A DNA stretch of 64,000 nucleotides from Crocinitomicaceae bacterium (GTDB lineage: Bacteria > Bacteroidota > Bacteroidia > Flavobacteriales_G > Salibacteraceae), in assembly GCA_002713215.1 (NCBI GenBank), contig PAVO01000018.1, positions 1 through 64,000 on the forward strand, read 5' to 3'. The notes under the pieces were generated by a model. The model ran no database searches and was not told the origin of the DNA. It saw only the letters and a program-made list of their open reading frames with translations. Made by a program: the position numbers and the translations under genes. Positions 51,866-60,737 of this stretch are shown one piece after another (within the stretch, counting starts at the first letter, position 1; each line of letters starts with the position of its first letter).

Positions 51866-54820
51866 TTAGCAAGGTTTACTTGGAACAATTAATTCGACTC
51901 TTGTTCCCTTTTCTCCTCCATCTCCCTCGGTTAAATCGGAATGAGTAATCGAAAACTGGCCTTGATACAATGAAGAATACGTATGCAATCTTTCATGGAT
52001 TATGTTCAACCCCTTAGACTCATGTGACAATAACTTTGTCTCTTTTCTTACTTTGGATTCAGCAATGCCAATACCATTATCCTCAATTACTACACGAATT
52101 TGATGGTTAGAATCCTTCACCAAATTGAACAAGATTTTAATCATCCCTTGTCTTTTTGAGGGTAATATTCCATGAATAATTGCATTTTCAACAACAGTAT
52201 GTATTAACATAGCCGGAATTTTGGTTTTATTGGTGTCAATTCCATTAATGTCCACAACCAATTCAATTTTGCCTTTAAACCTCAGATTCTCAATATTGAC
52301 ATAGTCTTTAACCAACTCCATTTCCTCTTTAAGAATCGAAAAATGTTCACTGGATCGATTAAGAACCGACCTCAAAAGTTTGGAAAATTTGGTCAGGTAA
52401 TTCTCTGCAACTAACAGTTCTCCCTCCATAATAAGGCTCTGAATGCTTCCCATTGAATTGAAGATAAAATGAGGGTTCAGCTGTGCGTTTAATGCCATTT
52501 GTTTTAACTCCTTGGTTCTGGTTTCCAGCTCGTTCTTTTTCTTTAATTGATCGAATCTAAATTTTAGTATCCCATAAATGATTAACCCAACACCTAGAAC
52601 CAAAGCTCCTCGGAACCACCAGGTGGCCCACCAGGGGGGCAAAATTGTAAAAGAAAAACGAGCGGGTTCTATACTTTCCACATCATCATTATTAACCGCA
52701 AGAACCTCAAATAAGTAATTTCCAGGCGATAAATTAGGTAATCGAATTTGAGGTTGATTTAACGTTATGTATTCACTTGTTTCATTCTCATGTAGCAACC
52801 TATATTTGAACTTGTACTGGGCTAGTCGCTTAAAGGTAAGCCCTGCAAAAAAAAACTGAAGGTCGTTCATTGTATTACTGAGACTAACATTACCTCCAGA
52901 GTTAAGAAGCGAATCGTTAACCGTTATTTTTTCTAGGTAAACCTTAGGGGAGGTCGTGTTAAAATGCTCCTTTGTTAAATCAATGTAACATAAACCCAAT
53001 TGCGTACCAACATAAAGATGGTTTCCAATTTTGTTGCAACAAAGAACCTCGTTCGCTAATAAACCATGGCTTTGGTTAAAGACCTGTGTCTTGATTTGAA
53101 ATGAACCCGAAATACTGAGCTTGGTAATTCCCCCCATGGTCGAAATCCAGAAAGTGCTATCCCCTGCTTTATATATTGAATTGCAATAATTGCTAGAAAG
53201 CCCATGTTCCACATCAATTGTTGAAACTAAGGAATCATTTTTATCAATGATAATTATGCCGCTACCATTGCTAGCAAGCAACAATTTATCTCCTAACTTT
53301 TCAATCGCATTTATTTGAAAATTGATGCTGGGATTAACCGTTTGTTCATCAATAAAGGTTTGCGAACCAAGGTCATATTTTTGAATTCCATTTAGCGTGC
53401 CAAAATAGAGTGCATTTTTATTTCTATTAACACACTTATATACAGTTGGACTTGTCATGCTGTCAATGCGAATGAGTTTTCGATCTACTATGAAATAAAC
53501 CGACAGTGGGCCGGCAATAACCAATGTATCTTCCATTATTATTGACCCCGTCGCAGAAGTTTGAATAAACTCAAGACTATCGTCATTGGGAACATCTGCC
53601 TCAAGATTTAATACTATTAATTTATTTCCTGACTTTTTAAATCCTCGAAATTGCTCCTTAAAAATATAGTGATCAACAACCGTTTGACTTATCGGATCAA
53701 TAGAGTACAGGTCATAATCATCTTTTGCGACCCAGTTTTTTTGTTGATGTTGAATTAAACCATTTATTCTTTCTCCGTCAAATGGTTCCGGAAGAGTATA
53801 TATATTGGGGTTACGGATATAAAACACTCCATTTTTGATCGACGTTAACCAAAGCCCACCTTCCTGGTCTACCATTCCTCCAGAAATGGAATTTATAGAA
53901 ACATTACTGGAATCGACTTGGTTTAAACTTCCTTTTCTCCTATTGAATCTAATAAGCGATTTGCCTTGCCTGCCTAGAGCAAATGAATTGGAATCAACTT
54001 TAACTAAGGAACCAACAATTTGATTCGTTACCGAAATGCTGTCTAACATTTTATTTCCATGTATACTGTATATCAGATTTTGTGCGCAAAACAATTCCAG
54101 GCGATCATTTTGAATCACGTATGAAACATTTTCATTAATAGAAAATTTTCCATCCAGTAGTTTCAAACGAAACGAATTTTGAACATTATCTGATCGCTGA
54201 AACCAAACACTCGGTTCGTGTTTTCGGCTCATTAGGTCATTAGACCAACCACCCTGAACTGGAGAGTGCCCAACATCCAATTGAATGTAAAATTGATACT
54301 CTTCTGATTTTTTTTTATTTAAGATCTCAATTTCACCGTTGGGGCCTACCCTAATAAACTGCGTGGGAGGAATATGTTTTTTCGTGGATAATAATAGTAA
54401 ACCATTTGAATCCACAGAAAGTTCAGAGCTTTTAGCGCCAATGCTATCAAGAATATTTTTAAGCCTGGCAGAATAAGATGGGGTCTTGACAGAATCATTT
54501 TCAATATACTGTAGATATTGATTGTAAGTAAAAAACCAAATTCTGTTGTTTTTACTAAATAGCCTAAAAACAACGTTGGATTTTAATCCATTATTCTGAT
54601 CAAAGACTTTAAACTCCTGTCCGTTGTATTTAGCGATTCCATGGTCAGTTGCTATCCAGATATAACCTTTTGAATCCTGAACTACGTCGTAACACTCACT
54701 GCTGGGTAAGCCATGTGTAGAGTTAAAATTTTTATAAATGTATTGCTGACATATGCCGCCAATTGAACAGAAGAAAAATAAAAGAGAGAGAACCCAAATT
54801 GGAATATTGATCTTGCGCAT
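51866..54820 (-). CDS. LytS-type histidine kinase with beta-propeller sensor
   Basis: This 984-residue protein has an N-terminal signal or anchor helix (about 8-25) and a long periplasmic part with repeats of the two-component-regulator propeller type (for example GLPSSECYDVVQDSKGYIWIATDHGIAKYNG). A Y_Y_Y-like beta-sandwich (about 660-745, KYRLLHENE, LSPGNYLFEVLAVNND), a membrane helix (about 755-778), a coiled coil, a His_kinase domain (QLNPHFIFNSMGSIQSL) and a HATPase (VVENAIIHGI, DNGIGI) follow. This layout senses extracellular ligands, often glycans, and signals to a LytTR regulator. No response regulator is adjacent, so the partner lies elsewhere. Confidence 0.88.
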   Translation of the reverse strand: MRKINIPIWVLSLLFFFCSIGGICQQYIYKNFNSTHGLPSSECYDVVQDSKGYIWIATDHGIAKYNGQEFKVFDQNNGLKSNVVFRLFSKNNRIWFFTYNQYLQYIENDSVKTPSYSARLKNILDSIGAKSSELSVDSNGLLLLSTKKHIPPTQFIRVGPNGEIEILNKKKSEEYQFYIQLDVGHSPVQGGWSNDLMSRKHEPSVWFQRSDNVQNSFRLKLLDGKFSINENVSYVIQNDRLELFCAQNLIYSIHGNKMLDSISVTNQIVGSLVKVDSNSFALGRQGKSLIRFNRRKGSLNQVDSSNVSINSISGGMVDQEGGLWLTSIKNGVFYIRNPNIYTLPEPFDGERINGLIQHQQKNWVAKDDYDLYSIDPISQTVVDHYIFKEQFRGFKKSGNKLIVLNLEADVPNDDSLEFIQTSATGSIIMEDTLVIAGPLSVYFIVDRKLIRIDSMTSPTVYKCVNRNKNALYFGTLNGIQKYDLGSQTFIDEQTVNPSINFQINAIEKLGDKLLLASNGSGIIIIDKNDSLVSTIDVEHGLSSNYCNSIYKAGDSTFWISTMGGITKLSISGSFQIKTQVFNQSHGLLANEVLCCNKIGNHLYVGTQLGLCYIDLTKEHFNTTSPKVYLEKITVNDSLLNSGGNVSLSNTMNDLQFFFAGLTFKRLAQYKFKYRLLHENETSEYITLNQPQIRLPNLSPGNYLFEVLAVNNDDVESIEPARFSFTILPPWWATWWFRGALVLGVGLIIYGILKFRFDQLKKKNELETRTKELKQMALNAQLNPHFIFNSMGSIQSLIMEGELLVAENYLTKFSKLLRSVLNRSSEHFSILKEEMELVKDYVNIENLRFKGKIELVVDINGIDTNKTKIPAMLIHTVVENAIIHGILPSKRQGMIKILFNLVKDSNHQIRVVIEDNGIGIAESKVRKETKLLSHESKGLNIIHERLHTYSSLYQGQFSITHSDLTEGDGGEKGTRVELIVPSKPC

Positions 54821-54897
54821 TGGCAGTAAAATTAATGGAAGAAGCCTTAATTTAAAAGCAGTATTTGATTTCGAACTGTTGGATCAATTCATCTCGG

Positions 54898-54911
54898 TAG
54901 AGCAAGCTCTA
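54898..54911. other. Small inverted repeat upstream of purD
   Basis: TAGAGC and GCTCTA flank two bases, in the divergent spacer between the large kinase and purD. It may be an operator half-site pair; the assignment is weak. Confidence 0.25.
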
Positions 54912-54962
54912 ATTTAATCGTATTTATCCCAGGCGAAGTTGTATATTACTTAAATGCCCTCT

Positions 54963-54970
54963 TATTTTTG
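54963..54970 (+). promoter_or_regulatory. Putative -7 element of purD
   Basis: TATTTTTG matches TAnnTTTG exactly and gives a start near 54976, so the in-frame codon at 54954 cannot be used and the ATG at 54987 is the start. Confidence 0.6.
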
Positions 54971-54986
54971 CGCCAAAATATTTAAG

Positions 54987-56261
54987 ATGAAAATTCTCCT
55001 TCTTGGATCTGGTGGTAGAGAATATACCATAGCATGGAAAATGGCCCAAAGTGATTTACTTACCAAACTTTATATCGCCCCTGGAAATGGTGGTACAGAG
55101 AGCTTCGGGGAAAATGTTGCCATTAAGGGAGATGACTTTAACGCCATTAAATCGTTTGTTCTTGACAAGAACATTGAAATGGTGGTTGTAGGCCCTGAAG
55201 CACCCTTGGTTGCCGGAATTGTTGACTTTTTTAAATCAGACAATGAACTAAAGAATGTTCCTGTTATCGGTCCTGATAAAATTGGAGCAACACTGGAAGG
55301 AAGTAAGGACTTTGCAAAAGAATTTATGGCCAGGCATGAAATTCCAACTGCTGCCTATAAAACGTTTACTGCGAGTACGGTGGAAGATGGTAAATCATTC
55401 TTAGAGACCTTAAACCCGCCTTACGTTCTTAAGGCTGATGGCTTGGCTGGAGGGAAAGGAGTGCTTGTTTTAAACCAACTGGATGAAGCCAAACAAGAAC
55501 TCGAATCCATGCTCCTGGAAGATAAATTTGGCAAGGCAAGCAGTAGCGTTGTTATCGAAGAATTCTTGGATGGGATTGAACTTTCCGTATTCGTTGTAAC
55601 CGATGGTAAAGATTATTTAATCTTACCTGAAGCAAAAGATTACAAGCGAATCGGAGAAGGAGATACCGGACTAAATACAGGTGGTATGGGTGCCGTTTCT
55701 CCCGTTCCATTTTCAAAGGGCGACTTTCTTCGGAAAGTAGAAGACCGAATTGTGAAACCCACAATAAATGGATTTCAAAAAGATGGCTACGATTATATTG
55801 GATTTGTTTTTATTGGTTTGATGAATGTCGACGGAGATCCCTATGTAATTGAATACAATGTTCGTATGGGTGACCCTGAAACGGAAGTTGTTATTCCAAG
55901 AATTGAATCCGACCTGGTAGAAATGTTTAAAGCAACAGCTACTCAAAACCTGGCAAATTACACCCTGAACATTAACCCTGAAACGGCGCTAACCGTCATG
56001 ATGGTTTCGGGAGGATACCCTGGAAGTTACCCAACTGGAAAAGAAATTTCAGGAATCGAGAATATTACCGATGGAATTGCAATACACGCTGGAACCAGGA
56101 AAGACAATGAATCGGTTTTAACTTCAGGAGGTAGAGTTTTAGCGACAACGGCTTTTGGAAGTTCGATTGTAGAAGCACAAAAAAAAGCCTACCAAATGGT
56201 AGACCAAGTTTCATTTAGCGGATCATACTTCCGCCGTGATATAGGTAATGATTTATTATGA
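54987..56261 (+). CDS. purD: Phosphoribosylamine-glycine ligase
   Basis: This ATP-grasp enzyme of about 424 residues ligates glycine to phosphoribosylamine, the PurF product. It begins MKILLLGSGGREYTIAWKMA. Hallmarks include APGNGGTES, VGPEAPLVAGIVDFF, VLKADGLAGGKGVLVL (ATP loop), TGGMGAVSPVP and YNVRMGDPETEVVIPR (metal site). It continues the purine pathway represented here by purF and purH. The length is usual. It is divergent from the propeller kinase. Confidence 0.95.
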   Translation: MKILLLGSGGREYTIAWKMAQSDLLTKLYIAPGNGGTESFGENVAIKGDDFNAIKSFVLDKNIEMVVVGPEAPLVAGIVDFFKSDNELKNVPVIGPDKIGATLEGSKDFAKEFMARHEIPTAAYKTFTASTVEDGKSFLETLNPPYVLKADGLAGGKGVLVLNQLDEAKQELESMLLEDKFGKASSSVVIEEFLDGIELSVFVVTDGKDYLILPEAKDYKRIGEGDTGLNTGGMGAVSPVPFSKGDFLRKVEDRIVKPTINGFQKDGYDYIGFVFIGLMNVDGDPYVIEYNVRMGDPETEVVIPRIESDLVEMFKATATQNLANYTLNINPETALTVMMVSGGYPGSYPTGKEISGIENITDGIAIHAGTRKDNESVLTSGGRVLATTAFGSSIVEAQKKAYQMVDQVSFSGSYFRRDIGNDLL

Positions 56262-56263
56262 AT

Positions 56264-56449
56264 CTATTCTATAGTTCCATTTTGTTTGGCTTCTCTTGAG
56301 AATTTAACCAGATTGGTAATCCACCAAATTGCCATTACAAATCCAATTGTAATTAACAACCAATTAAAATTATTTCCCAGAACACGTAAAATTCCAAATG
56401 TCCAAAGGAAAAAATCACCTAATGCATAAATAAAATCAGTCCAGCTCAT
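56264..56449 (-). CDS. DUF6341-like small membrane protein
   Basis: This 61-residue protein is one amphipathic start (SWTDFIYALGDFFLWTFGIL) and one membrane helix (NWLLITIGFVMAIWWITNLV) followed by a short charged tail. Small proteins of this kind (DUF6341) lie between purD and DUF6427 genes in many Flavobacteriia, as here. Function is unknown. An exact -7 element 22 bases upstream supports that the short frame is real. Confidence 0.72.
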   Translation of the reverse strand: MSWTDFIYALGDFFLWTFGILRVLGNNFNWLLITIGFVMAIWWITNLVKFSREAKQNGTIE

Positions 56450-56471
56450 GCTTTCTTTTTAATTGAAAACG

Positions 56472-56479
56472 CAAATGTA
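56472..56479 (-). promoter_or_regulatory. Putative -7 element of the DUF6341-like gene
   Basis: TACATTTG on the minus strand is an exact match, 22 bases before the ATG at 56449. Confidence 0.55.
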
Positions 56480-56567
56480 TAATTTATACTATTCTACGAA
56501 CCTGATTTCGAGTATTATTTGGGGTTCAGATTTTTACAAAAGTTAATCTACAAGGCACATTGTCGCA

Positions 56568-56585
56568 GCTTTAGCATGCTAAAGC
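56568..56585. repeat. Perfect 18-bp palindrome
   Basis: GCTTTAGCATGCTAAAGC reads the same on both strands. It is far from both -7 elements; it may be a protein-binding site or a dispersed repeat. Confidence 0.6.
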
Positions 56586-56784
56586 AAGAGAATACAACGT
56601 AGAAGGTCGGCTTTTATTAAAAAATTTTTCTTATTCCACTTATTAAATATCGGTTTTCTTCCTAAAATGACTCACAATAGCCCGCTGTATCTTCGTAATT
56701 TTTAGTTGAAAACCACTATTTATAAGCGTTCTGAACACCAAAGAATAATCGAACTCAGGTTATGAGTAAATCATCTCTCGTTTT

Positions 56785-56792
56785 TACATTTG
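56785..56792 (+). promoter_or_regulatory. Putative -7 element of the DUF6427 gene
   Basis: TACATTTG ends four bases before the ATG at 56797, implying a leaderless mRNA. Confidence 0.55.
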
Positions 56793-56796
56793 CTAC

Positions 56797-57774
56797 ATGC
56801 TAGAAACACTAAAGACAAATACAGCGGCTGCACTATTTCTCTCTGTTGTTTCTAGCTTGGTGTTGTTTATCCCCCTGTTATTTGTTGCGCAAAATACTGA
56901 TGTACAACACCTTAACGGCGGATTGCTTGTTGGAATTGTTTCCTCGATCCCTCTGTGGGGGCAATACACAATTTCTATTGTCGGATATTTAATTGCAGTC
57001 TGGTATGCCAACTATGTAATCAACAAACATCAACTCCTGGGTAGAGGGAATCAACTAAGTGGCTTTTTTGTAGCATTTTTACTGGCCATTGGCCCCAGTC
57101 TTTTATTGGATAACCTCCTTGGGATATCGATTCTTCTAATCATCAGGCTTTTTGATCGTTGTTTTGAAATCCAAAAAAGTACGCGTCCAAACCACCTCTT
57201 ATTTGACGCCACTTTTATTACCACTATTCTTACGCTTTTTTACACTCCTTTTATAGCCTTGCTCTTGATTGTGTGGATGGCCGCTATCTATTCAGGACAT
57301 TTTGGAATAAAAGGATGGCTCCTCACCATCTTTACACTTTTAATCACCACTTACATTGTTATTGGAATTCTTTATTTGTTTAATGTTCCCTTTCAACCGC
57401 CATTAAACCCAGTCACCTTTCAGCTCTCCCTTCCTTCTACCACCGGATACAGGATAATATATTACTTGCTAATTGCACTCGTTGTCATTGCGATGCCAAC
57501 TGTATTCAGTGTACTTAGGTTCAGCAAGGTAATTATCCGAAACCATATCAATTTTAGTATAAGAAGTATACCCATATTTCTACTGATATTTTTAACCACA
57601 AGCATTAACCCACTTGGATTGTTTTCATTTTTGTTTTTTCCACTTGCGATAATTCTTGCCCAGTTTTTTCTTACAGTTAAAAAGAAGAGGATCGCTAACA
57701 TTGGGATCATTCTAATCACCATACTTGTAGTAGCATTTCAATTGTTTCGAATCCTGGAACCGAATTATTTCTAA
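56797..57774 (+). CDS. DUF6427 membrane protein
   Basis: This 325-residue protein has about ten hydrophobic helices and few soluble segments, matching DUF6427. Its start is MLETLKTNTAAALFLSVVSSLVLF. The sequence DRCFEIQKSTRPNHLLFDATFITTILTLFYTP and the following helix pair are conserved features. Function is unknown; it is found in Flavobacteriia next to DUF6341 and purD, which suggests an envelope role that is inherited with this gene block. Confidence 0.78.
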   Translation: MLETLKTNTAAALFLSVVSSLVLFIPLLFVAQNTDVQHLNGGLLVGIVSSIPLWGQYTISIVGYLIAVWYANYVINKHQLLGRGNQLSGFFVAFLLAIGPSLLLDNLLGISILLIIRLFDRCFEIQKSTRPNHLLFDATFITTILTLFYTPFIALLLIVWMAAIYSGHFGIKGWLLTIFTLLITTYIVIGILYLFNVPFQPPLNPVTFQLSLPSTTGYRIIYYLLIALVVIAMPTVFSVLRFSKVIIRNHINFSIRSIPIFLLIFLTTSINPLGLFSFLFFPLAIILAQFFLTVKKKRIANIGIILITILVVAFQLFRILEPNYF

Positions 57775-57819
57775 TAATGTCCGTTTAAATAGTCTCCGAT
57801 ATCAGGCCTATATATACCC

Positions 57820-57827
57820 TATTTTTG
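57820..57827 (+). promoter_or_regulatory. Putative -7 element of the Ycf48-like lipoprotein-gpsA operon
   Basis: TATTTTTG matches TAnnTTTG exactly, 16 bases before the GTG at 57844. Confidence 0.55.
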
Positions 57828-57843
57828 CAATTCCATTGGATAA

Positions 57844-58932
57844 GTGAAGAAAATGAGAAGTATTGTAATATTATTCGCAACGGCACTGATATTTGGCACC
57901 TCCGGGTGCAATAAAGATCATTGCGATGATGGTAAACACAATCAGGACGAAACCGGAGTAGATTGCGGTGGCTTAAAATGTAAACCATGTGAAGATTGCT
58001 TTGATGGAATTAAAAATCAGGGTGAAACTGAGGTAGACTGCGGTGGACCTTGTAAAGCCTGCGATTTAAAATGGGCTCAGGTAAGAAGTGGAACGCATAA
58101 ACTTAAAAGCATTGATTATTATAACAATGTGGTGGTTGCCGTTGGCTCAAATGGATTGGTCGTAAAAAGTTCTGATCTGGGGAAAACGTGGTCTGAGTTA
58201 ACTTCTGGAACAACCGAAGAACTTATGAGTGTCCACGTGTTGGATGAATCAAATTATTTTGTTTGTGGAAATTCAGACTTAATCCTGGTCTCTAAGGATG
58301 GAAATTCATTCTCTTCCTATAATACAACTAAATCATCCAACTGGAAAGACATCTATTTTTATCATCCAGATTCAGGAGTGGTTTGCGGCTCAAAAATGAG
58401 AATCATGTTTACTGACGATGGCGGAAAGTCATGGACGGAAAGAGTTCTTCCCAAACCAACTTCGGCGTATTCATTCATTACTATGAATTTTCTAAATGCC
58501 GATGAGGGATATGCAATCGGTGGTACCGAATTACTAAGAACGCTTGATGGTGGCAAAAACTGGAGTCCCATTGATGCGTTTCGAATAACCGAAGATTTTA
58601 AAAACTTCACAGATATTCACTTCAAAACAACCTCCGATGTTTATTGCATAACTGAATCGGGTATGTTTATCTCAAGAAATTCGGTCGTTTGGGCAGATAA
58701 ACTGCTTGATGTAGGAGGTGGAAAAATTACCTTTAATAAGCAAATGGGACTATATACTGGAAGAAATTCTGGTAAAAGTGAAGGAAAAGTACTTATTTCG
58801 TCTGACGGAGGCATTCGTTGGCAAAACCAGGTAATCGATAATTCGATTGAGTTTACCGATGGCCTCGTAATAAGCGAAGATGTAATGTTGGCCGTTGGAG
58901 ACAAAGGCAGCATTTTTCGTCGGGATAAGTAA
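57844..58932 (+). CDS. Ycf48-like beta-propeller lipoprotein with Cys-rich repeats
   Basis: This 362-residue lipoprotein has its lipobox at GTSGC. Two Cys-rich motifs follow, CDDGKHNQDETGVDCGG and CFDGIKNQGETEVDCGG, each ending in a CxxC. A seven-bladed propeller of the Ycf48/BNR type then has repeats such as GSNGLVVKSSDLGKTWSEL, VCGSKMRIMFTDDGGKSW and AVGDKGSIF. The Cys-rich motif recurs in many Bacteroidota and myxobacterial secreted proteins. The GTG at 57844 gives MKKMRS; an ATG three codons on is equally possible. gpsA begins three bases after its stop. Confidence 0.82.
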   Translation: MKKMRSIVILFATALIFGTSGCNKDHCDDGKHNQDETGVDCGGLKCKPCEDCFDGIKNQGETEVDCGGPCKACDLKWAQVRSGTHKLKSIDYYNNVVVAVGSNGLVVKSSDLGKTWSELTSGTTEELMSVHVLDESNYFVCGNSDLILVSKDGNSFSSYNTTKSSNWKDIYFYHPDSGVVCGSKMRIMFTDDGGKSWTERVLPKPTSAYSFITMNFLNADEGYAIGGTELLRTLDGGKNWSPIDAFRITEDFKNFTDIHFKTTSDVYCITESGMFISRNSVVWADKLLDVGGGKITFNKQMGLYTGRNSGKSEGKVLISSDGGIRWQNQVIDNSIEFTDGLVISEDVMLAVGDKGSIFRRDK

Positions 58933-58935
58933 TGT

Positions 58936-59928
58936 ATGAAAGGACGTGTTGGGGTAATAGGAGGCGGTAGCTGGGCAACCGCATTGGTTAAAATTCTTAC
59001 TGAGAATATTGATTCACTGAATTGGTGGATGAAGAATGAAAACTCGGTAGAGCACTTCAACAACTACCATCGAAACCCAAATTATCTTTCCTCTGTATTT
59101 TTTGTTGGAGACAAAATCAACGTAAGCAGCAACCTAAAGGAGATTATCGATAACTCGGATATCCTTATTATGGCAACTCCCTCCGCCTTTTTGTACGATG
59201 TATTTGAAGACTATCCAAAAGAAGGCCTGGACAAAAAGATCATTTTTACTGCCATTAAGGGGGTTGTTCCGGAATACCATGCCATTCCGGTAAAGTTTTT
59301 CCACAAACAGTTTAGAACCCCCTATAACCAAATTGGTATTATTTGCGGCCCATGCCACGCAGAGGAAGTTGCTATGGAGCGGTTATCTTACCTGACTGTT
59401 GCCTGTGAAGATACTTCAATCGCTACCGAATTGGCCAATATGCTTGCCTGTCGATACATTAAAACCACAGTGTCTGACGATCTTTTCGGGTCCGAACTTT
59501 CGGCAGTGCTTAAAAACGTGTATGCTGTGGCAAGCGGATTGTGCCACGGATTGGGTTATGGAGATAACTTCCAGGCCGTACTAATTTCTAACGCACTGCA
59601 AGAGATTAAGCGTTTTGTAGATGTAGTTCACTCTATACACCGAGACGTAAATAGCTCTGCTTATTTGGGAGATTTACTGGTTACATGCTACTCACAATAT
59701 TCCAGAAACAGAACTTTTGGTAGTATGATTGGCAGGGGGTATTCAGTTCGATCTGCTCAATTTGAAATGAACATGGTGGCAGAAGGTTATTACGCTGCCA
59801 AAGGAGTTATTGAAATCAATAAAAAATTCAACGTAGACCTCCCGATTTGCGATGCAGTATATCGAATCCTGTACGAAAAAATCGCACCTAGTGTTGAAAT
59901 GAAAATTTTAGCCGACCGACTTTCGTAA
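58936..59928 (+). CDS. gpsA: NAD(P)-dependent glycerol-3-phosphate dehydrogenase
   Basis: This 330-residue enzyme makes sn-glycerol-3-phosphate for phospholipids from dihydroxyacetone phosphate. It has the Rossmann loop GVIGGGSWATALVKIL at the N-terminus, the IIFTAIKGVVPEY segment, GPCHAEEVAMER, and the catalytic SELSAVLKNVYAVASGLCHGLGYGDN block. It is translated right after the Ycf48-like lipoprotein (three-base gap) and ends base-to-base against the convergent oxygenase gene. Confidence 0.94.
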   Translation: MKGRVGVIGGGSWATALVKILTENIDSLNWWMKNENSVEHFNNYHRNPNYLSSVFFVGDKINVSSNLKEIIDNSDILIMATPSAFLYDVFEDYPKEGLDKKIIFTAIKGVVPEYHAIPVKFFHKQFRTPYNQIGIICGPCHAEEVAMERLSYLTVACEDTSIATELANMLACRYIKTTVSDDLFGSELSAVLKNVYAVASGLCHGLGYGDNFQAVLISNALQEIKRFVDVVHSIHRDVNSSAYLGDLLVTCYSQYSRNRTFGSMIGRGYSVRSAQFEMNMVAEGYYAAKGVIEINKKFNVDLPICDAVYRILYEKIAPSVEMKILADRLS

Positions 59929-60696
59929 TCAATCAAACAAGGCCAAATAATTCTGATAATATTCTTTAGTATTCCATTGTTCACCATTGGCAAAGTTCAA
60001 TACCACATTAGGTTTAGGAACAATAAAGAGTGCAAAAGCAAAACGGTCTCTTTGCTGGTCATGGGTCCAGTTCAGGCGATGGTTTAGTGAACCTATTTCG
60101 CCATTAGTTGCTAAATCCATCATATATCCCGGAAAACAAACAGTTCCGTTTAAGGGAATCCAATTTATCCAATTTCCTTGATCATTAATCTGCAAACCCT
60201 CATCAAACCCGTACGGAAAAATAGTAAGCAACGAGCCATCAATGTGCTCCGTAAGCCTAACTCCTGATGGCTCTCCTGAAGATTCAAACGAAGGATAATA
60301 GTTTACAGAAAAAGAAAAGCCCAATTTTCCTTCCAAGCCAAGTTCGGTTTCCAATTCTTCCCATTCAATTGATTCTTTAACCTCTTTAATCATCTTTGGA
60401 AAGATGTTTTTCAAATAAAAGTGAAACTCCGATGGGTATTTTGCAATGGGATAAAACTCCGAAAGCACCATGGAGTGTAGGTAATCGTCATAGGCCTGAT
60501 TAATGCTATCTATTTGCCCAGGGTACGAATAGCCATCAAACCCTATTTCAAAATTCTCTTGAGCAAAGCGGGTTCGATATTCAATATCCCTATTTAAGAA
60601 TGCAGTCATTGCCCCTTTCAACTCTGCGGCTTGATTTGTTATGCCGGGCAGTTTTGAATAATGATTGCCTTGCAAATGTTTCAGAAGCATAGTCAT
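59929..60696 (-). CDS. 2-oxoglutarate/Fe(II) oxygenase, isopenicillin N synthase-like
   Basis: This 255-residue protein has the double-stranded beta-helix fold with iron ligands His151 and Asp153 (TEHIDGSLLTIF) and His206 (GSLNHRLNW). The co-substrate Arg is probably in the QQRDRFAFALF segment. The whole resembles the IPNS/gibberellin oxidase group. The substrate is unknown; in this group it may be a small molecule or an amino acid. The gene ends base-to-base with gpsA and is divergent from pnuC. Confidence 0.82.
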   Translation of the reverse strand: MTMLLKHLQGNHYSKLPGITNQAAELKGAMTAFLNRDIEYRTRFAQENFEIGFDGYSYPGQIDSINQAYDDYLHSMVLSEFYPIAKYPSEFHFYLKNIFPKMIKEVKESIEWEELETELGLEGKLGFSFSVNYYPSFESSGEPSGVRLTEHIDGSLLTIFPYGFDEGLQINDQGNWINWIPLNGTVCFPGYMMDLATNGEIGSLNHRLNWTHDQQRDRFAFALFIVPKPNVVLNFANGEQWNTKEYYQNYLALFD

Positions 60697-60705
60697 AGAT
60701 TCTGC

Positions 60706-60713
60706 TATTTTCG
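60706..60713 (+). promoter_or_regulatory. Putative -7 element of pnuC
   Basis: TATTTTCG (one mismatch to TAnnTTTG) lies 24 bases before the TTG start codon at 60738. Confidence 0.4.
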
Positions 60714-60737
60714 CGGACGAATTTAAGTAACTCGAAT

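Larger units (their letters stand above)
56450..56796. other. Intergenic region with divergent promoters and an 18-bp palindrome
   Basis: This 347-base spacer holds no convincing gene. It contains TACATTTG -7 elements for both flanking genes, a GTATAAtTTATAC near-palindrome over the DUF6341 element (56477-56489), and the perfect palindrome GCTTTAGCATGCTAAAGC (56568-56585). The middle (about 56590-56780) shows nothing recognisable. Confidence 0.5.
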
